64,000 nucleotides of DNA from Porphyromonadaceae bacterium (lineage in GTDB: Bacteria > Bacteroidota > Bacteroidia > Bacteroidales > Dysgonomonadaceae): the NCBI GenBank assembly GCA_021372865.1, contig JAJFTO010000019.1, positions 62,001 to 126,000 of the forward strand, given 5' to 3'. The notes under the pieces were generated by a model. It ran no database searches. It saw nothing but the letters and a program-made list of their open reading frames with translations, and was not told where the DNA came from. Position numbers and translations under genes: made by a program. This document shows positions 32,668 through 42,076 of the stretch, one piece after another. Each line of letters starts with the position of its first letter. The stretch's first letter is position 1.

Positions 32668-34065
32668 ATGAAACAAATTAAAAAAACAAAAATTTCAGAA
32701 GCTTTAAAGCTTACCAACTTCGGCGAAGAAGTAAACATCAAAGGGTGGGTGCGAACCCGCAGAGGTAACAAAAATGTGGGATTCGTTGCATTAAATGACG
32801 GATCAACAATTAATAACATACAGATTGTGATTGATATATCTCGATTTGGCGAAGAGTTTCTTAAACCTATTACTACTGGTGCGTGCCTCAATGTAAACGG
32901 CAAACTGGTCGAGTCGCAGGGGCAGGGGCAGTCGGTGGAGATTCAGGCTACCGAAATTGAGATCTACGGAGAGGCCGATCCTGCGGTATACCCGCTGCAA
33001 AAGAAGGGACACTCGCTGGAATTCCTACGTGATATTGCTCATCTACGACCACGTACCAATACATTCGGTGCCATCTTCCGGATGCGCCACCACATGTCGT
33101 ATGCCATCCACAAGTTTTTTAACGACAAGGGCTTTTACTATTTCCATACTCCCATCATCACCGCTTCAGATGCAGAGGGTGCCGGTTCCATGTTTGAGGT
33201 CACCACGCTCGATGCCGACAAGATGCCGCGCAATGCGGAGGGGAAAGTAGACTTTTCCGAAGACTTCTTTGGCAGACAGACCAACCTCACCGTATCGGGC
33301 CAGCTCGAAGGCGAGCTGGGTGCCATGGCGCTGGGTGCCATCTACACCTTCGGACCTACTTTTCGTGCCGAGAACTCCAACACGCCACGACATCTTGCCG
33401 AGTTCTGGATGATTGAACCGGAGGTTGCCTTCAACGACAACAATGACAACATGGACCTGGCGGAGGAGTTTCTGAAATACCTGATCCGTTATGCGCTGGA
33501 TCATTGCATGGAAGATATTGATTTCCTGGCGAAGATGTACGACAACGAACTGACCGACCGGCTGAAGTTTGTGGTGGAGAATGATTTTGTGAGACTCACT
33601 TACACCGAAGGGGTGAAGATACTGGAAGCATCGGGAGAAAAATTTGAATTTCCTGTCTTCTGGGGTGCCGACCTGCAGTCGGAGCATGAACGTTATCTGG
33701 TAGAAAAGCATTTCAAGCGTCCTGTGATCCTGACCGACTATCCGAAGGAGATCAAATCGTTCTACATGAAACAGAACGAAGACGGGAAAACAGTTCGTGC
33801 CATGGATGTGCTTTTCCCGAAAATCGGTGAAATCATTGGTGGCTCGGAACGCGAAGCCGACTACGACAAGTTGATGCGTAGGGTGAATGAGATTGGTATG
33901 CACACGGAACCCATCTGGTGGTATCTGGAAACACGCAAGTTTGGTACTGCCCCCCACGCCGGGTTCGGCCTTGGCTTTGAAAGACTGATGCTTTTCGTTA
34001 CCGGCATGGCCAACATCCGCGATGTGATCCCATTCCCGCGCACCCCAAACAACGCGGAATTTTAA
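32668..34065 (+). CDS. asnS: Asparaginyl-tRNA synthetase
   Basis: A 465-residue class II synthetase from the ATG at 32668. It has an N-terminal OB-fold anticodon-binding domain ([20 protein letters not shown]), motif 2 ([21 protein letters not shown]) and motif 3 ([15 protein letters not shown]). The Asn-specific context ([11 protein letters not shown] rather than the AspRS pattern) supports AsnRS. It charges tRNA-Asn in the cytoplasm. It lies between the pseudouridine synthase and lepA genes in one direction. Confidence 0.97.
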   Translation: MKQIKKTKISEALKLTNFGEEVNIKGWVRTRRGNKNVGFVALNDGSTINNIQIVIDISRFGEEFLKPITTGACLNVNGKLVESQGQGQSVEIQATEIEIYGEADPAVYPLQKKGHSLEFLRDIAHLRPRTNTFGAIFRMRHHMSYAIHKFFNDKGFYYFHTPIITASDAEGAGSMFEVTTLDADKMPRNAEGKVDFSEDFFGRQTNLTVSGQLEGELGAMALGAIYTFGPTFRAENSNTPRHLAEFWMIEPEVAFNDNNDNMDLAEEFLKYLIRYALDHCMEDIDFLAKMYDNELTDRLKFVVENDFVRLTYTEGVKILEASGEKFEFPVFWGADLQSEHERYLVEKHFKRPVILTDYPKEIKSFYMKQNEDGKTVRAMDVLFPKIGEIIGGSEREADYDKLMRRVNEIGMHTEPIWWYLETRKFGTAPHAGFGLGFERLMLFVTGMANIRDVIPFPRTPNNAEF

Positions 34066-34082
34066 GATCGAAAAATTAGTTG

Positions 34083-35870
34083 ATGAAGAATATACGCAAT
34101 TTTTGCATTATTGCTCACATTGACCATGGCAAGAGTACCCTGGCCGACCGTCTGCTTGAGTTTACAAAAACCGTGGAAGGGAAGGATTTGCAGGCACAGG
34201 TGCTCGACAACATGGATCTGGAGCGGGAGAGAGGCATCACCATCAAAAGCCACGCCATTCAGATGGAGTATATCTATGAGGGGGAGAAGTACACCCTCAA
34301 CCTGATTGATACTCCGGGACATGTGGATTTCTCCTACGAGGTTTCACGCTCCATTGCTGCCTGCGAAGGTGCGTTGCTGGTGGTAGATGCGGCACAGGGC
34401 ATTCAGGCACAGACCATCTCCAACGTTTACATGGCCATTGAGCATGATCTGCAGATCATTCCCATACTCAACAAAATCGACCTGGAAAGCGCCATGCCCG
34501 ACGAGGTGGAGGATCAGATCGTACAGTTGCTGGGTACGCCGCGTGAAGAAATCATCCGCGCCAGTGGCAAGACCGGCGTTGGTATTGAAGAGATACTGCG
34601 TGCCATCATTGAAAGGGTTCCTGCACCGCAGGGCGACCCCGATGCGCCGTTGCAGGCGTTGATATTCGACTCTGTCTTCAATTCATTCCGGGGCATAATT
34701 GCTTATTTCAAGATTGTGAACGGAACCATTCGCACAGGAGATCTGGTAAAGTTCATCAATACCGGCAAGGAATATGAGGCCGACGAAGTGGGTATCCTGC
34801 GGCTCAACATGGTACCGTGCGAGGAGGTAGGCTGTGGCAATGTGGGATATATTATCTCCGGCATCAAAACATCGAAGGAGGTGAAGGTGGGTGATACCAT
34901 CACCCATGTGAAGCGCCCCGCAACAAAAAGTATTGAAGGATTTGAGGAGGTAAAACCAATGGTCTTCGCAGGTGTCTATCCCATCGAAAGCGAAGAATTT
35001 GAAAATCTGCGTGCCTCGCTGGAGAAATTGCAGCTGAATGATGCTTCCCTCACGTTTCAGCCCGAGTCGTCAATTGCACTGGGTTTCGGCTTCCGGTGCG
35101 GCTTCCTGGGATTACTCCACATGGAGATCGTCCAGGAGCGACTCGAGCGTGAGTTCAATATGGATGTGATTACCACCGTCCCAAACGTATCATACCGGGT
35201 ATACGACAAGAAGGGTAACATGAAAGAGGTGCACAATCCGAGCGGACTGCCCGATCCTACGCTTATTGAACGAATCGAAGAACCCTTCATCCGTGCATCG
35301 GTCATCACCAATACCACTTACATTGGCCCCATCATGACACTCTGCCTGGGAAAAAGAGGGTTGCTGATCAAACAGGAATATATTTCTGGTGACCGGGTGG
35401 AGATCATCTACGACCTGCCCCTCGGGGAAATTGTGATCGATTTTTACGATAAACTGAAGAGTATTTCGAAAGGATATGCTTCGTTCGACTACCACATGCA
35501 CGATTACCGTCCTTCCAAGCTGGTAAAGCTCGATATCCTGCTCAACGGCGAACCGGTGGACGCACTCTCCACGCTGACGCATTCCGACAATGCACAGAGC
35601 TTCGGTAGGCGCATGTGTGAGAAGCTGAAGGAACTGATTCCACGCCAACAGTTCGACATTGCCATCCAGGCGGCCATCGGCGCCAAGATCATTGCCCGTG
35701 AGACGGTGAAGGCGGTACGCAAGGATGTGACGGCCAAGTGTTACGGGGGTGACATCTCCCGAAAACGCAAACTACTCGAGAAACAAAAGGAGGGTAAGAA
35801 GCGGATGAAGCAGGTGGGCAATGTGGAAGTGCCACAGAAAGCATTCCTGGCTGTTTTGAAATTGGATTGA
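34083..35870 (+). CDS. lepA: Elongation factor 4 (back-translocating GTPase LepA)
   Basis: A 595-residue translational GTPase from the ATG at 34083. G-motifs are [18 protein letters not shown] and NKIDL; domains II, III and V resemble EF-G but domain IV is missing and the LepA-specific C-terminal domain is present ([20 protein letters not shown] and [17 protein letters not shown]). It acts on ribosomes under stress or during assembly. It starts 17 bases after asnS. Confidence 0.98.
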   Translation: MKNIRNFCIIAHIDHGKSTLADRLLEFTKTVEGKDLQAQVLDNMDLERERGITIKSHAIQMEYIYEGEKYTLNLIDTPGHVDFSYEVSRSIAACEGALLVVDAAQGIQAQTISNVYMAIEHDLQIIPILNKIDLESAMPDEVEDQIVQLLGTPREEIIRASGKTGVGIEEILRAIIERVPAPQGDPDAPLQALIFDSVFNSFRGIIAYFKIVNGTIRTGDLVKFINTGKEYEADEVGILRLNMVPCEEVGCGNVGYIISGIKTSKEVKVGDTITHVKRPATKSIEGFEEVKPMVFAGVYPIESEEFENLRASLEKLQLNDASLTFQPESSIALGFGFRCGFLGLLHMEIVQERLEREFNMDVITTVPNVSYRVYDKKGNMKEVHNPSGLPDPTLIERIEEPFIRASVITNTTYIGPIMTLCLGKRGLLIKQEYISGDRVEIIYDLPLGEIVIDFYDKLKSISKGYASFDYHMHDYRPSKLVKLDILLNGEPVDALSTLTHSDNAQSFGRRMCEKLKELIPRQQFDIAIQAAIGAKIIARETVKAVRKDVTAKCYGGDISRKRKLLEKQKEGKKRMKQVGNVEVPQKAFLAVLKLD

Positions 35871-35876
35871 TGAAAG

Positions 35877-35920
35877 CGGTCAGTTATCAGGAATCAGGAA
35901 TCAGCTTTGGCGGTGAAAGA
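35877..35920. repeat. Intergenic GCTGA-rich imperfect repeat tract
   Basis: Just after lepA, the minus strand reads AAAGCTGATTCCTGATTCCT then GATAACTGACCGCT, the same family of 7-9 base units seen at 10921-10968, 14779-14835 and 60984-61012. Confidence 0.5.
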
Positions 35921-35992
35921 TTTATATTGTCAGCGGTATGCAAGGAAGTGATCAGCATAAAGGCATATAATTAACAAGAAAATACCAAAACA

Positions 35993-36385
35993 ATGAAGGC
36001 TAAATTTTTTCTTTTGACACTGTTTGTAATGGGGAGCATCTCCTTTGCCAGTGCGCAGTATGTGAACGAGAAACCAATCAGGGACCTGGATGCCGATTAT
36101 ATTCGTATCTGGTCCGACTCGGGACCGCTGCTGAGTTCAAAAATCACGGTGCGGGTCGACTGGGGCCAGGGAGGCCGTACGCCGCAGATCACAGACGACC
36201 GCCGTCGTGCCATCTCCTTTAACGGAATGATTGCTGTGCTGAACATGCTCAGTAAAGAGGGCTTCGAGCTGATTGAGATTGTGCGTGACTCGAAAGACGA
36301 GACAGAGATATTCTATCTGAAAAGAAAAGAGAGATTTATTCCAGGCAATGTTGTGGAATATGATTCCCGGACGCACAGCCGGTAA
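35993..36385 (+). CDS. Secreted protein of unknown function
   Basis: This 130-residue protein has a clear signal peptide (MGSISFASAQYV, cleavage near residue 21). The mature part alternates strands and one helix: ADYIRIWSDSGPLLSSKITVRVDWGQG, then RRRAISFNGMIAVLNMLSKEGFELIEIV and EIFYLKRK. The repeated phrase helix-GFELIE fits small Bacteroidetes periplasmic proteins without assigned function. It is the last gene of the plus-strand block and ends before a hairpin terminator. Confidence 0.75.
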   Translation: MKAKFFLLTLFVMGSISFASAQYVNEKPIRDLDADYIRIWSDSGPLLSSKITVRVDWGQGGRTPQITDDRRRAISFNGMIAVLNMLSKEGFELIEIVRDSKDETEIFYLKRKERFIPGNVVEYDSRTHSR

Positions 36386-36459
36386 ACCTACAATGGCCAA
36401 AAGCAAAAGGCACGCCAATCACTTGGAATGCCTTTCTATCAAAATAATAAAGTAGAGAG

Positions 36460-36490
36460 AATCTGCACATATGGTGCAGATTTTTTTTAT
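36460..36490 (+). terminator. Hairpin terminator between converging genes
   Basis: AATCTGCACATATGGTGCAGATT is a perfect hairpin followed by a run of eight T. It ends the plus-strand unit; its left flank is not T-rich for the other strand, but the leftward B12 operon also stops here (stop codon at 36487-36489). Confidence 0.85.
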
Positions 36491-37233
36491 TCGTCCATTA
36501 AAATGGTCAGATCATCGATGCAGAAGTAGGAGGGAGTATTCATTCCCCAGTCGCCATTGTCGGTAGAGGTGAGATTGAAATGAAGATCCTTTAGTTCCCC
36601 GAGACCCGAAAGTTCGACCCACTTCCATGTATTCAGTATCTCTTTTTTTCCGTTCCTGAAATCGGCCAGATACACTGAAACAGGCTGACTTTCATTCCCT
36701 GAAACATCTTCGCCGTAAATATCCAGTTTGAACCAATCGCCATCGCTGAATTTTTTTGCAAACTGATCTCCGTTTTTCATCGACAGATATGCATAGGTAC
36801 TGTTGGTGATGTACATCCCCTTTACCCTGTAAGTTTTGCCATCTTTGAATGAGACCACCGCCGGATTGGATTCTGTATTATTTGCAGTGAGATACACTTT
36901 TCCCGAATAGGCTTTGCCGGTGATTGCGCTGTTATTTGTATAGCTTACAGTGGAGATATCACTTTTGTTGGTATACATAAATCCACCCCATGCAAAATCG
37001 GAGAAATAATTGTCGAACTGAAAGATATTGTCGCTGTCGCTGAATTGATTTTTCCAGGTTGATCCCCAGTCGCCCGGAATTTCGGTACCCGATTTATTAC
37101 CGGTCCATTCGGTTTCGGGCTGGGTAAGCTTGCTCTCCAGGTCCATCACCTTCGTGATGGTCATCTCTTCATTTTCACAGGATACCAGCAGCAATGCCGA
37201 AATAAATAACAGATAAAACAGATTTTTTTTCAT
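36487..37233 (-). CDS. DUF4465-type surface lipoprotein of the B12 operon (BtuH-like)
   Basis: A 248-residue lipoprotein (LLLVSCENEE, Cys at residue 19) with a jelly-roll type DUF4465 domain: WGGFMYTNKSDISTVSY, KTYRVKGMYITNSTYAYLSM, DWFKLDIYGEDVSG and PSYFCIDDLTI. DUF4465 lipoproteins are recurrent partners of BtuB in Bacteroidetes, and I recall that the BtuH vitamin B12-binding proteins are of this kind; this recollection should be verified. It is the last of four genes behind the cobalamin riboswitch. It would bind B12 or analogs at the cell surface and pass them to BtuB. Confidence 0.75.
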   Translation of the reverse strand: MKKNLFYLLFISALLLVSCENEEMTITKVMDLESKLTQPETEWTGNKSGTEIPGDWGSTWKNQFSDSDNIFQFDNYFSDFAWGGFMYTNKSDISTVSYTNNSAITGKAYSGKVYLTANNTESNPAVVSFKDGKTYRVKGMYITNSTYAYLSMKNGDQFAKKFSDGDWFKLDIYGEDVSGNESQPVSVYLADFRNGKKEILNTWKWVELSGLGELKDLHFNLTSTDNGDWGMNTPSYFCIDDLTILMDE

Positions 37234-37283
37234 TTTAAATTATTTGATGATTAATATTTTATATATCGATAATTAATAAGTAG

Positions 37284-38228
37284 TTATTTTTGTAATAGGT
37301 GCAGATCTGCCACACCGGATACCTCGGTTGATGATTCACCGATGTGTCCGTTAAACTGGTTGACACCGGTATAAATCTTTACAAAATCGATTCCGGGTAA
37401 GTTTACTTTGTTGTCGGCTGCGTCCACCGCCCAGTCAATATCGAGTTGTGCTCCGGTATCATTGTTGGCCACATTGTCGGCATATCCCCATGCATAGGAT
37501 TGGAGCATGTAAATATCATCTATGACTGTAACATTGTCGGGTAGTTTGGTTCCCATGAATTTCAGTTCCGGTTGATTGATCCACTGTGGATAGTAGCTCT
37601 GCTGGTGAAATTGGAGTTTGTAGATAAATCCTTCGCCATGTTCCCCGGCACTCCACCGGATGTAGGTGGCATCGGTCACATAGGTGAGCGAACCGTGGGG
37701 AACCGGCGTTTTGTTTTCGTCGGGCCTGTAGTAGGTAATCGCATACCGATGGATGGTTTCAGCATTGCTATATTCGCTGCCGGCCAGTTCATACCAGGTG
37801 TCATCGGGTTTCCCGTTTTTATTGCTGTCCACAGAAACCATGACGATGCCCGGTTCACTGTTTCCATTGTAGGCATTTCCAAAAACGACAAAGTCTGTTT
37901 TCCCTGCTTTGTTCTCAATGGTGTGATCAAATCCTACCACCACGTACCCTCCGTATCCACCCAGCGTAATAAGTCCTCCCTTATCTCCGGCTATCGCCGC
38001 TTCTACTTTCACGGCCATGGAGGCAGGTGTGTCTCCAGCTGCATACGCAGGCAACTCATTTACAAATTGTCCCGGTGCCGGTGTATATTCAAACACACGG
38101 GTCAGATAAGCCGAATATTCCGGCTCTTCGATCTCCCCGGGACCGTCATTTTCTTCGCTGCAGCCCTGCAGGAAGGCGGCCGTCAAAAGGAAAGACAACA
38201 ACACTAGATTCTTTATACTTGTTTCCAT
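37284..38228 (-). CDS. Lipoprotein of the B12 operon, function unassigned
   Basis: A 314-residue lipoprotein from the ATG at 38228 (LLTAAFLQGCSEENDG; the Cys is the lipidation site). The mature part is beta-rich with repeated GFDHTIENKAGKTDFVVFGNAYNGNSEPGIVMVSV-like segments, a PDDTWYELAGSEY motif and a Ca-site-like DSNKNGKPDD loop, then YIRWSAGEHGEGFIYKLQFHQ and a terminal ADLHLLQK. I do not recognise an experimentally defined family; related 'cell surface protein' genes occur in Bacteroidetes B12 loci. Being third in the riboswitch operon, between the BtuG-like and DUF4465 genes, it is a candidate surface component of B12 capture. Confidence 0.75.
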   Translation of the reverse strand: METSIKNLVLLSFLLTAAFLQGCSEENDGPGEIEEPEYSAYLTRVFEYTPAPGQFVNELPAYAAGDTPASMAVKVEAAIAGDKGGLITLGGYGGYVVVGFDHTIENKAGKTDFVVFGNAYNGNSEPGIVMVSVDSNKNGKPDDTWYELAGSEYSNAETIHRYAITYYRPDENKTPVPHGSLTYVTDATYIRWSAGEHGEGFIYKLQFHQQSYYPQWINQPELKFMGTKLPDNVTVIDDIYMLQSYAWGYADNVANNDTGAQLDIDWAVDAADNKVNLPGIDFVKIYTGVNQFNGHIGESSTEVSGVADLHLLQK

Positions 38229-38291
38229 ATTGTAGAAATTTTCAGTTTTGTTTATTTTTAAACATTCCCTTGTCTCACTCTTTACTTGCAA

Positions 38292-39461
38292 CTAAAGTGG
38301 AGACATATTGATATTTTTGGGGAGAAACACAAAGTGGGCCGGAATATCTCCCGTCTGTACACTCCATATTTTTTTACCTTCCCGATTGAACCGATAGAGG
38401 TACCCGGGATTGATGTAATCCCCTGCATCGGTAATATAGATGTCTCTTGTTTCCGGATGTACCGTGATCCCGTAAGGGGTCTCAAGTCCTTTATCCGTGC
38501 CGTCGGTAATAAAACCGGAGTTTACCACTTCCCTGGTCGCTGTATTCACAATAGAAAAATAGTCTGCTCTCTGGGCCAATTCACCCATGCCGATCAGGTA
38601 TAATGAATCACCGGCAATGGCAAAATTGCTGACTGGCAGATCGATGGTGTCAGTCACTGCCTGTTTCCGGTGATCGATAAAATAGAGACGAGAGGGAGAA
38701 TCGCGATAATCACTTCTCGAGGAGACCCAGAGGTCGCCCCGGCTATCGGTTTTTATCCGGTGCAGATTCAGGTCCACATCAATCCGGGCGGTCTCCCTGA
38801 ATGTAGCAATGGATATTACGGAGACTGTTCTTTCGTAATTCATCGACTTGCCTGCTCCACGGTAACCGCCTGAATTGGCTACGTAGATGTTTCCGTCGGA
38901 TACCGCAATGCCATCCGGCTGATAGCCTACAATACAGGCATCAAGAACCTTCAGGGTGGCTGTATCGATTTTGGCTACATATCCTTTCTGCTTGTATTCG
39001 GGATCTATCTCTATGGGTCCGGCATAGGAGGTAACATAGGCATATCCTTCTTGAAAGGTGATGTGGCGGCAGTTGGGAATCTCTATCCGTCCGATGCGTT
39101 CGGTTGTATGGGCATCCATCACCTCAATCTTATTGGAAGCGTTGATTACGGCATACAAGCGACTGCCATAGAGCTGAAGATCGTTGCCCACATCACCCAG
39201 CTCCTTGGGTACGGAAGGATTTCTTTCGGCATAGACGTTCCGGTGATAATTTCCGGTCACGAAATCATAAAAGTCGAGTGTCGCCTTGTTGCTTCCCATG
39301 TTCCCTTCATTCAGCAGGTAGAGACCGGCATAACGACCGGCAGCCGATGCTCCGGGATCAGTAAAAGTCACCTCCGACAGCAACAGTTCCACATCTTTAC
39401 GACAGGAAGCCAGCAGCAGTGCGACGACAAACAAGTATATGATGATCGCCTGTTTCTTCAT
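38292..39461 (-). CDS. btuG: BtuG-like surface beta-propeller lipoprotein (YncE/DUF5074 type)
   Basis: A 389-residue lipoprotein (ALLLASCRKD, Cys at residue 20) with seven-bladed propeller repeats: YLLNEGNMGSNKATLDFYD, then KIEVMDAHTTERIGRIEIPN, YVAKIDTATLKVLDACIVGYQPDGIAVSDGNIYVANSG and IYITDAGDYINPGYLYRFN. BtuG of Bacteroides is a propeller lipoprotein that binds vitamin B12 extremely tightly and sits on BtuB. The gene overlaps the BtuB-type gene by 4 bases and shares its cobalamin riboswitch, which strongly supports this role. The symbol rests on fold and context, not on a direct sequence search. Confidence 0.8.
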   Translation of the reverse strand: MKKQAIIIYLFVVALLLASCRKDVELLLSEVTFTDPGASAAGRYAGLYLLNEGNMGSNKATLDFYDFVTGNYHRNVYAERNPSVPKELGDVGNDLQLYGSRLYAVINASNKIEVMDAHTTERIGRIEIPNCRHITFQEGYAYVTSYAGPIEIDPEYKQKGYVAKIDTATLKVLDACIVGYQPDGIAVSDGNIYVANSGGYRGAGKSMNYERTVSVISIATFRETARIDVDLNLHRIKTDSRGDLWVSSRSDYRDSPSRLYFIDHRKQAVTDTIDLPVSNFAIAGDSLYLIGMGELAQRADYFSIVNTATREVVNSGFITDGTDKGLETPYGITVHPETRDIYITDAGDYINPGYLYRFNREGKKIWSVQTGDIPAHFVFLPKNINMSPL

Positions 39462-41518
39462 ATTTCAACGGTGAGGGTTAGTTTATAATTCCTTTTGGGC
39501 ATCGGATAGTTGAGTACCACCTCGTAGTCCTGACTGAACAGATTGTTTACTTCGAGTGTAAGTTTGCTGCTGAACCGATCGTGAGTAAAGGAGCGGCTCA
39601 GCGACAGATCGCTGGTGTACCAGGGTTGTTCATAATTCTCGGGCGTGTTGGCAGAAGAGCGATAGCGCTCACCCACGTAGATAAAGCTGTAGTTCAATTG
39701 CCAGAGACGATGCTGCAGGCCTGCCACGAGAGACCCACTGTGCCATGGGATATAGGCAATCTGACCTCCATAGGTGATTTTCTCCAGCTCCTTGTTGGGA
39801 CGCCGGGTGAGATCGCGGGCCTGCTGATGGGTGTAGGTCATTCTCAGGTTCAGCTGCCACTCCCTGTGCACTTCCGAAATGGCAGAAGCCGACAGGTCAA
39901 CACCTTTGATCTCCGCCTGTCCCAGGTTTGTCATCATCCAGCGGTACATGCCGTTTCCTTTGGGAACTGCAATGATCTTATTGGTGACCCTGTTTAAGTA
40001 GGCATCACCCTTTATCTCCCAATGACGGATCACACCCCGATTGAAAGATTTGTCATAAAGGGCTCCCAGATTATACTGATGGCTTTCTTCGGGATCCAGA
40101 TCCACGTTGCCGATATCGGTATAGTAGAGATCATTGAAGGTGGGCATCCGGAAACTCTGCTTGTAGAAAGCACGAATATGGAGGTTGTGTGAATCGAGGG
40201 GTTTATAGGTGAGAAACAGGGCAGGGGTGAACTGTTCTCGTGCTGAGCGACGCTGCTCATCTCCCGCAGCGCTTTCGTAGATCCAACTGCCGAGGATGCT
40301 GCCCTGCAGTCTGACTCTGCCAAAATCTGCCGCTGTGGCAGCCGCAATGAGGGTGGTGTAACGGGTGGGTTCCCTGAATCCGTCGAGATCCGATTGAAGC
40401 CCGTTCCACTGCCAATCCGCCGCCAGGGAGATATCCCAGTTGCTCAGCAGTGCATATTTATTCACCAGAGAGAGATATGCCTCCTGCTGGGTGAATGAGT
40501 TGTCTATGTACATCAGGGTGGTGTCGGGATTGAGGTATCTCATCCTGTCATGGGCATATTTCGTATTTATCAGGATGTCATACCGTGGTGAGACCGATTT
40601 CAGGAACGAACCCTGGGTAAAGAAATTCTGGTCCCATTGCCGTTGTGAGCGCTTCCACACATTATTCACGATGGCTCCGGGAATACCCCGTTCCGAGGAG
40701 TAGAAGTAGGTTTTCAGTTTCCAGTTTCCGGAAGGCACAAAGCCATGCAATCCTCCTTCGAGCCTCAAGGCATTCACATCGCCATTCTCCCGGGTGGCCG
40801 TGGTGTCGTAAACCACCTCGTGTGTGACGGGATGGATCCGTCTGTAGCGGTATGCATACTTGCCGTTTGCCGATACCCATTCCGTGTTGAAGGTGGCGGA
40901 GAGCGAGGTGGAGAGCTTCTGTTCCCACAAAAGGGAGGGATTGATTAACCCGAACGAGCCTGATCGGAGGATACCCCTGAGGTTGTGGCTTTTATCGCTT
41001 TCGAAGCGAGGATAACGCGTGCGGAGATAGATGGAACCGGAGGTACCGAAGTCCCGGGCAGATTGAAAAATTTCGCTTTTCTGTCCGTTGTAGAGGGTAA
41101 CCGACTCCAGGTTATCGAGTGAATATTTGCCCAGGTCGATCTGTCCGTTTTGGGCATTGCCCAGCTGAATGCCATCATAGAAGACGCCCATGTGGTTGCT
41201 GCCCATGCTGCGGATATCCACTGTCTTCAGTCCCCCTATGCCTCCATAATCTTTAATTTGAATACCGGAGAAGTACCGGATGGCATCGGCGACGGAAAAA
41301 CTGTTCAGTCCTTTCAGCTCATTGCCTGAAAGCGTTTGTGCGGGAATAATCTCCCGCTGGACCTTTGCTGAGACCACCACCTCCGGCAGATAGAGGCTGT
41401 CGGCCAGATCCATTCCACCAGCCACAGGCTGGAGGGATGCGGCCGGTCGTGCAGCATGAGCAATGCCTGGCAGAATAACTGCAGCAACACAAAATAATAT
41501 CAGTTTGAACGAATTCAT
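39458..41518 (-). CDS. btuB: TonB-dependent vitamin B12 receptor (BtuB-like)
   Basis: A 686-residue outer-membrane receptor: signal peptide (to about residue 22), a TonB-box-like start of the mature part (SLYLPEVVVSAK), plug domain (NSFSVADAIRYFSGIQIKDYG, VDIRSMGSNHMGVFYDGIQL) and a 22-strand barrel to the C-terminus (YKLTLTVEI). The length is close to BtuB (about 600-700) and much shorter than SusC proteins. The cobalamin riboswitch directly upstream and the BtuG-like gene downstream make B12 the expected ligand. Confidence 0.92.
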   Translation of the reverse strand: MNSFKLILFCVAAVILPGIAHAARPAASLQPVAGGMDLADSLYLPEVVVSAKVQREIIPAQTLSGNELKGLNSFSVADAIRYFSGIQIKDYGGIGGLKTVDIRSMGSNHMGVFYDGIQLGNAQNGQIDLGKYSLDNLESVTLYNGQKSEIFQSARDFGTSGSIYLRTRYPRFESDKSHNLRGILRSGSFGLINPSLLWEQKLSTSLSATFNTEWVSANGKYAYRYRRIHPVTHEVVYDTTATRENGDVNALRLEGGLHGFVPSGNWKLKTYFYSSERGIPGAIVNNVWKRSQRQWDQNFFTQGSFLKSVSPRYDILINTKYAHDRMRYLNPDTTLMYIDNSFTQQEAYLSLVNKYALLSNWDISLAADWQWNGLQSDLDGFREPTRYTTLIAAATAADFGRVRLQGSILGSWIYESAAGDEQRRSAREQFTPALFLTYKPLDSHNLHIRAFYKQSFRMPTFNDLYYTDIGNVDLDPEESHQYNLGALYDKSFNRGVIRHWEIKGDAYLNRVTNKIIAVPKGNGMYRWMMTNLGQAEIKGVDLSASAISEVHREWQLNLRMTYTHQQARDLTRRPNKELEKITYGGQIAYIPWHSGSLVAGLQHRLWQLNYSFIYVGERYRSSANTPENYEQPWYTSDLSLSRSFTHDRFSSKLTLEVNNLFSQDYEVVLNYPMPKRNYKLTLTVEI

Positions 41519-41635
41519 CTATACCGAATTAATTCCGGTAAAGCATGCTGAAAATGAAACACGGTGTAAATAAAATAGTTGTGCGTCGTTTTCATGCTTT
41601 ATTTCCCGAAAGCCATGTAACTAAAATAAACCTGT

Positions 41636-41862
41636 TGGCAGGTCTTCTGACTTACTCCCGTGTCTGAACGCCTTCCCGAAACCACCCTGATTGTCCGAGG
41701 AACTTCTCCTTTTTGGAGCAGGGTGTTTATTCAGTGGCAAAAGGTATTTTGTTCAGCACGTAAGCGGAGCTTACAGCAGCGGGTCTGTTCAGGATTTACA
41801 CCTGATTCCCTTTTCATTACCTGTCCCGAAGCCGAAATGGAACAGATAACACCAACATTTCT
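41636..41862 (-). ncRNA. Cobalamin (vitamin B12) riboswitch
   Basis: On the minus strand the leader of the btuB operon has all the conserved blocks in order: a 5' stem GTTGGTGTTATCTG, AATCAGGTGTAAATCCTGAA, CAGACCCGCTGCTGTAAGC, then GCCACTG, a GGGAAGG loop and finally the B12 box AAGTCAGAAGACCTGCC (41636-41653). It ends 118 bases before the btuB ATG. Binding of adenosylcobalamin should shut off the four downstream genes. I see no strong separate terminator, so control of translation is more likely. Confidence 0.95.
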
Positions 41863-41867
41863 GATGA

Positions 41868-41875
41868 CAAAGATA
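41868..41875 (-). promoter_or_regulatory. Promoter -7 box of the riboswitch/btuB operon
   Basis: TATCTTTG on the minus strand matches TAnnTTTG exactly and sits just upstream of the riboswitch 5' end, setting transcription start near 41861. Confidence 0.7.
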
Positions 41876-41980
41876 CAAAAAAAAAGGACGACTCTTCTCT
41901 TTTCAATGGAAAAGTCCAAATAAAGTTTTAATATGTTGCAAAATAAATACTTGAATTAATTTTCAGGTTTGTGCCCTCTT

Positions 41981-42076
41981 GAGAGACATCCTCTACAACC
42001 GCATATTTCCCCTCGGAGGTGCCAGGCTAGAGACAGTTGCCTATGCGAGAGACATCCTCTACAACGGCATATTCCC
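41981..42076. repeat. Direct repeat spanning the 3' end of the carboxyltransferase gene
   Basis: About 30 bases (GAGAGACATCCTCTACAAC, then C/G-GCATATT and T/C-CC) occur at 41981-42010 and again at 42047-42076, 66 bases apart with two or three mismatches. The right copy contains the last codons and stop of the carboxyltransferase gene (NMPL-stop on the minus strand); the left copy is a nearly identical duplicate downstream. This looks like a local tandem duplication of the gene end plus its trailer. Confidence 0.85.

Noticed and set aside
33166..33957. 263-codon open frame on the minus strand
   Set aside because: It lies wholly opposite asnS, whose motifs are complete; codon pattern and lack of any family feature mark it as a shadow.
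37572..38207. 211-codon open frame on the plus strand
   Set aside because: Shadow of the B12-operon lipoprotein on the minus strand, which has a lipobox and correct operon context.
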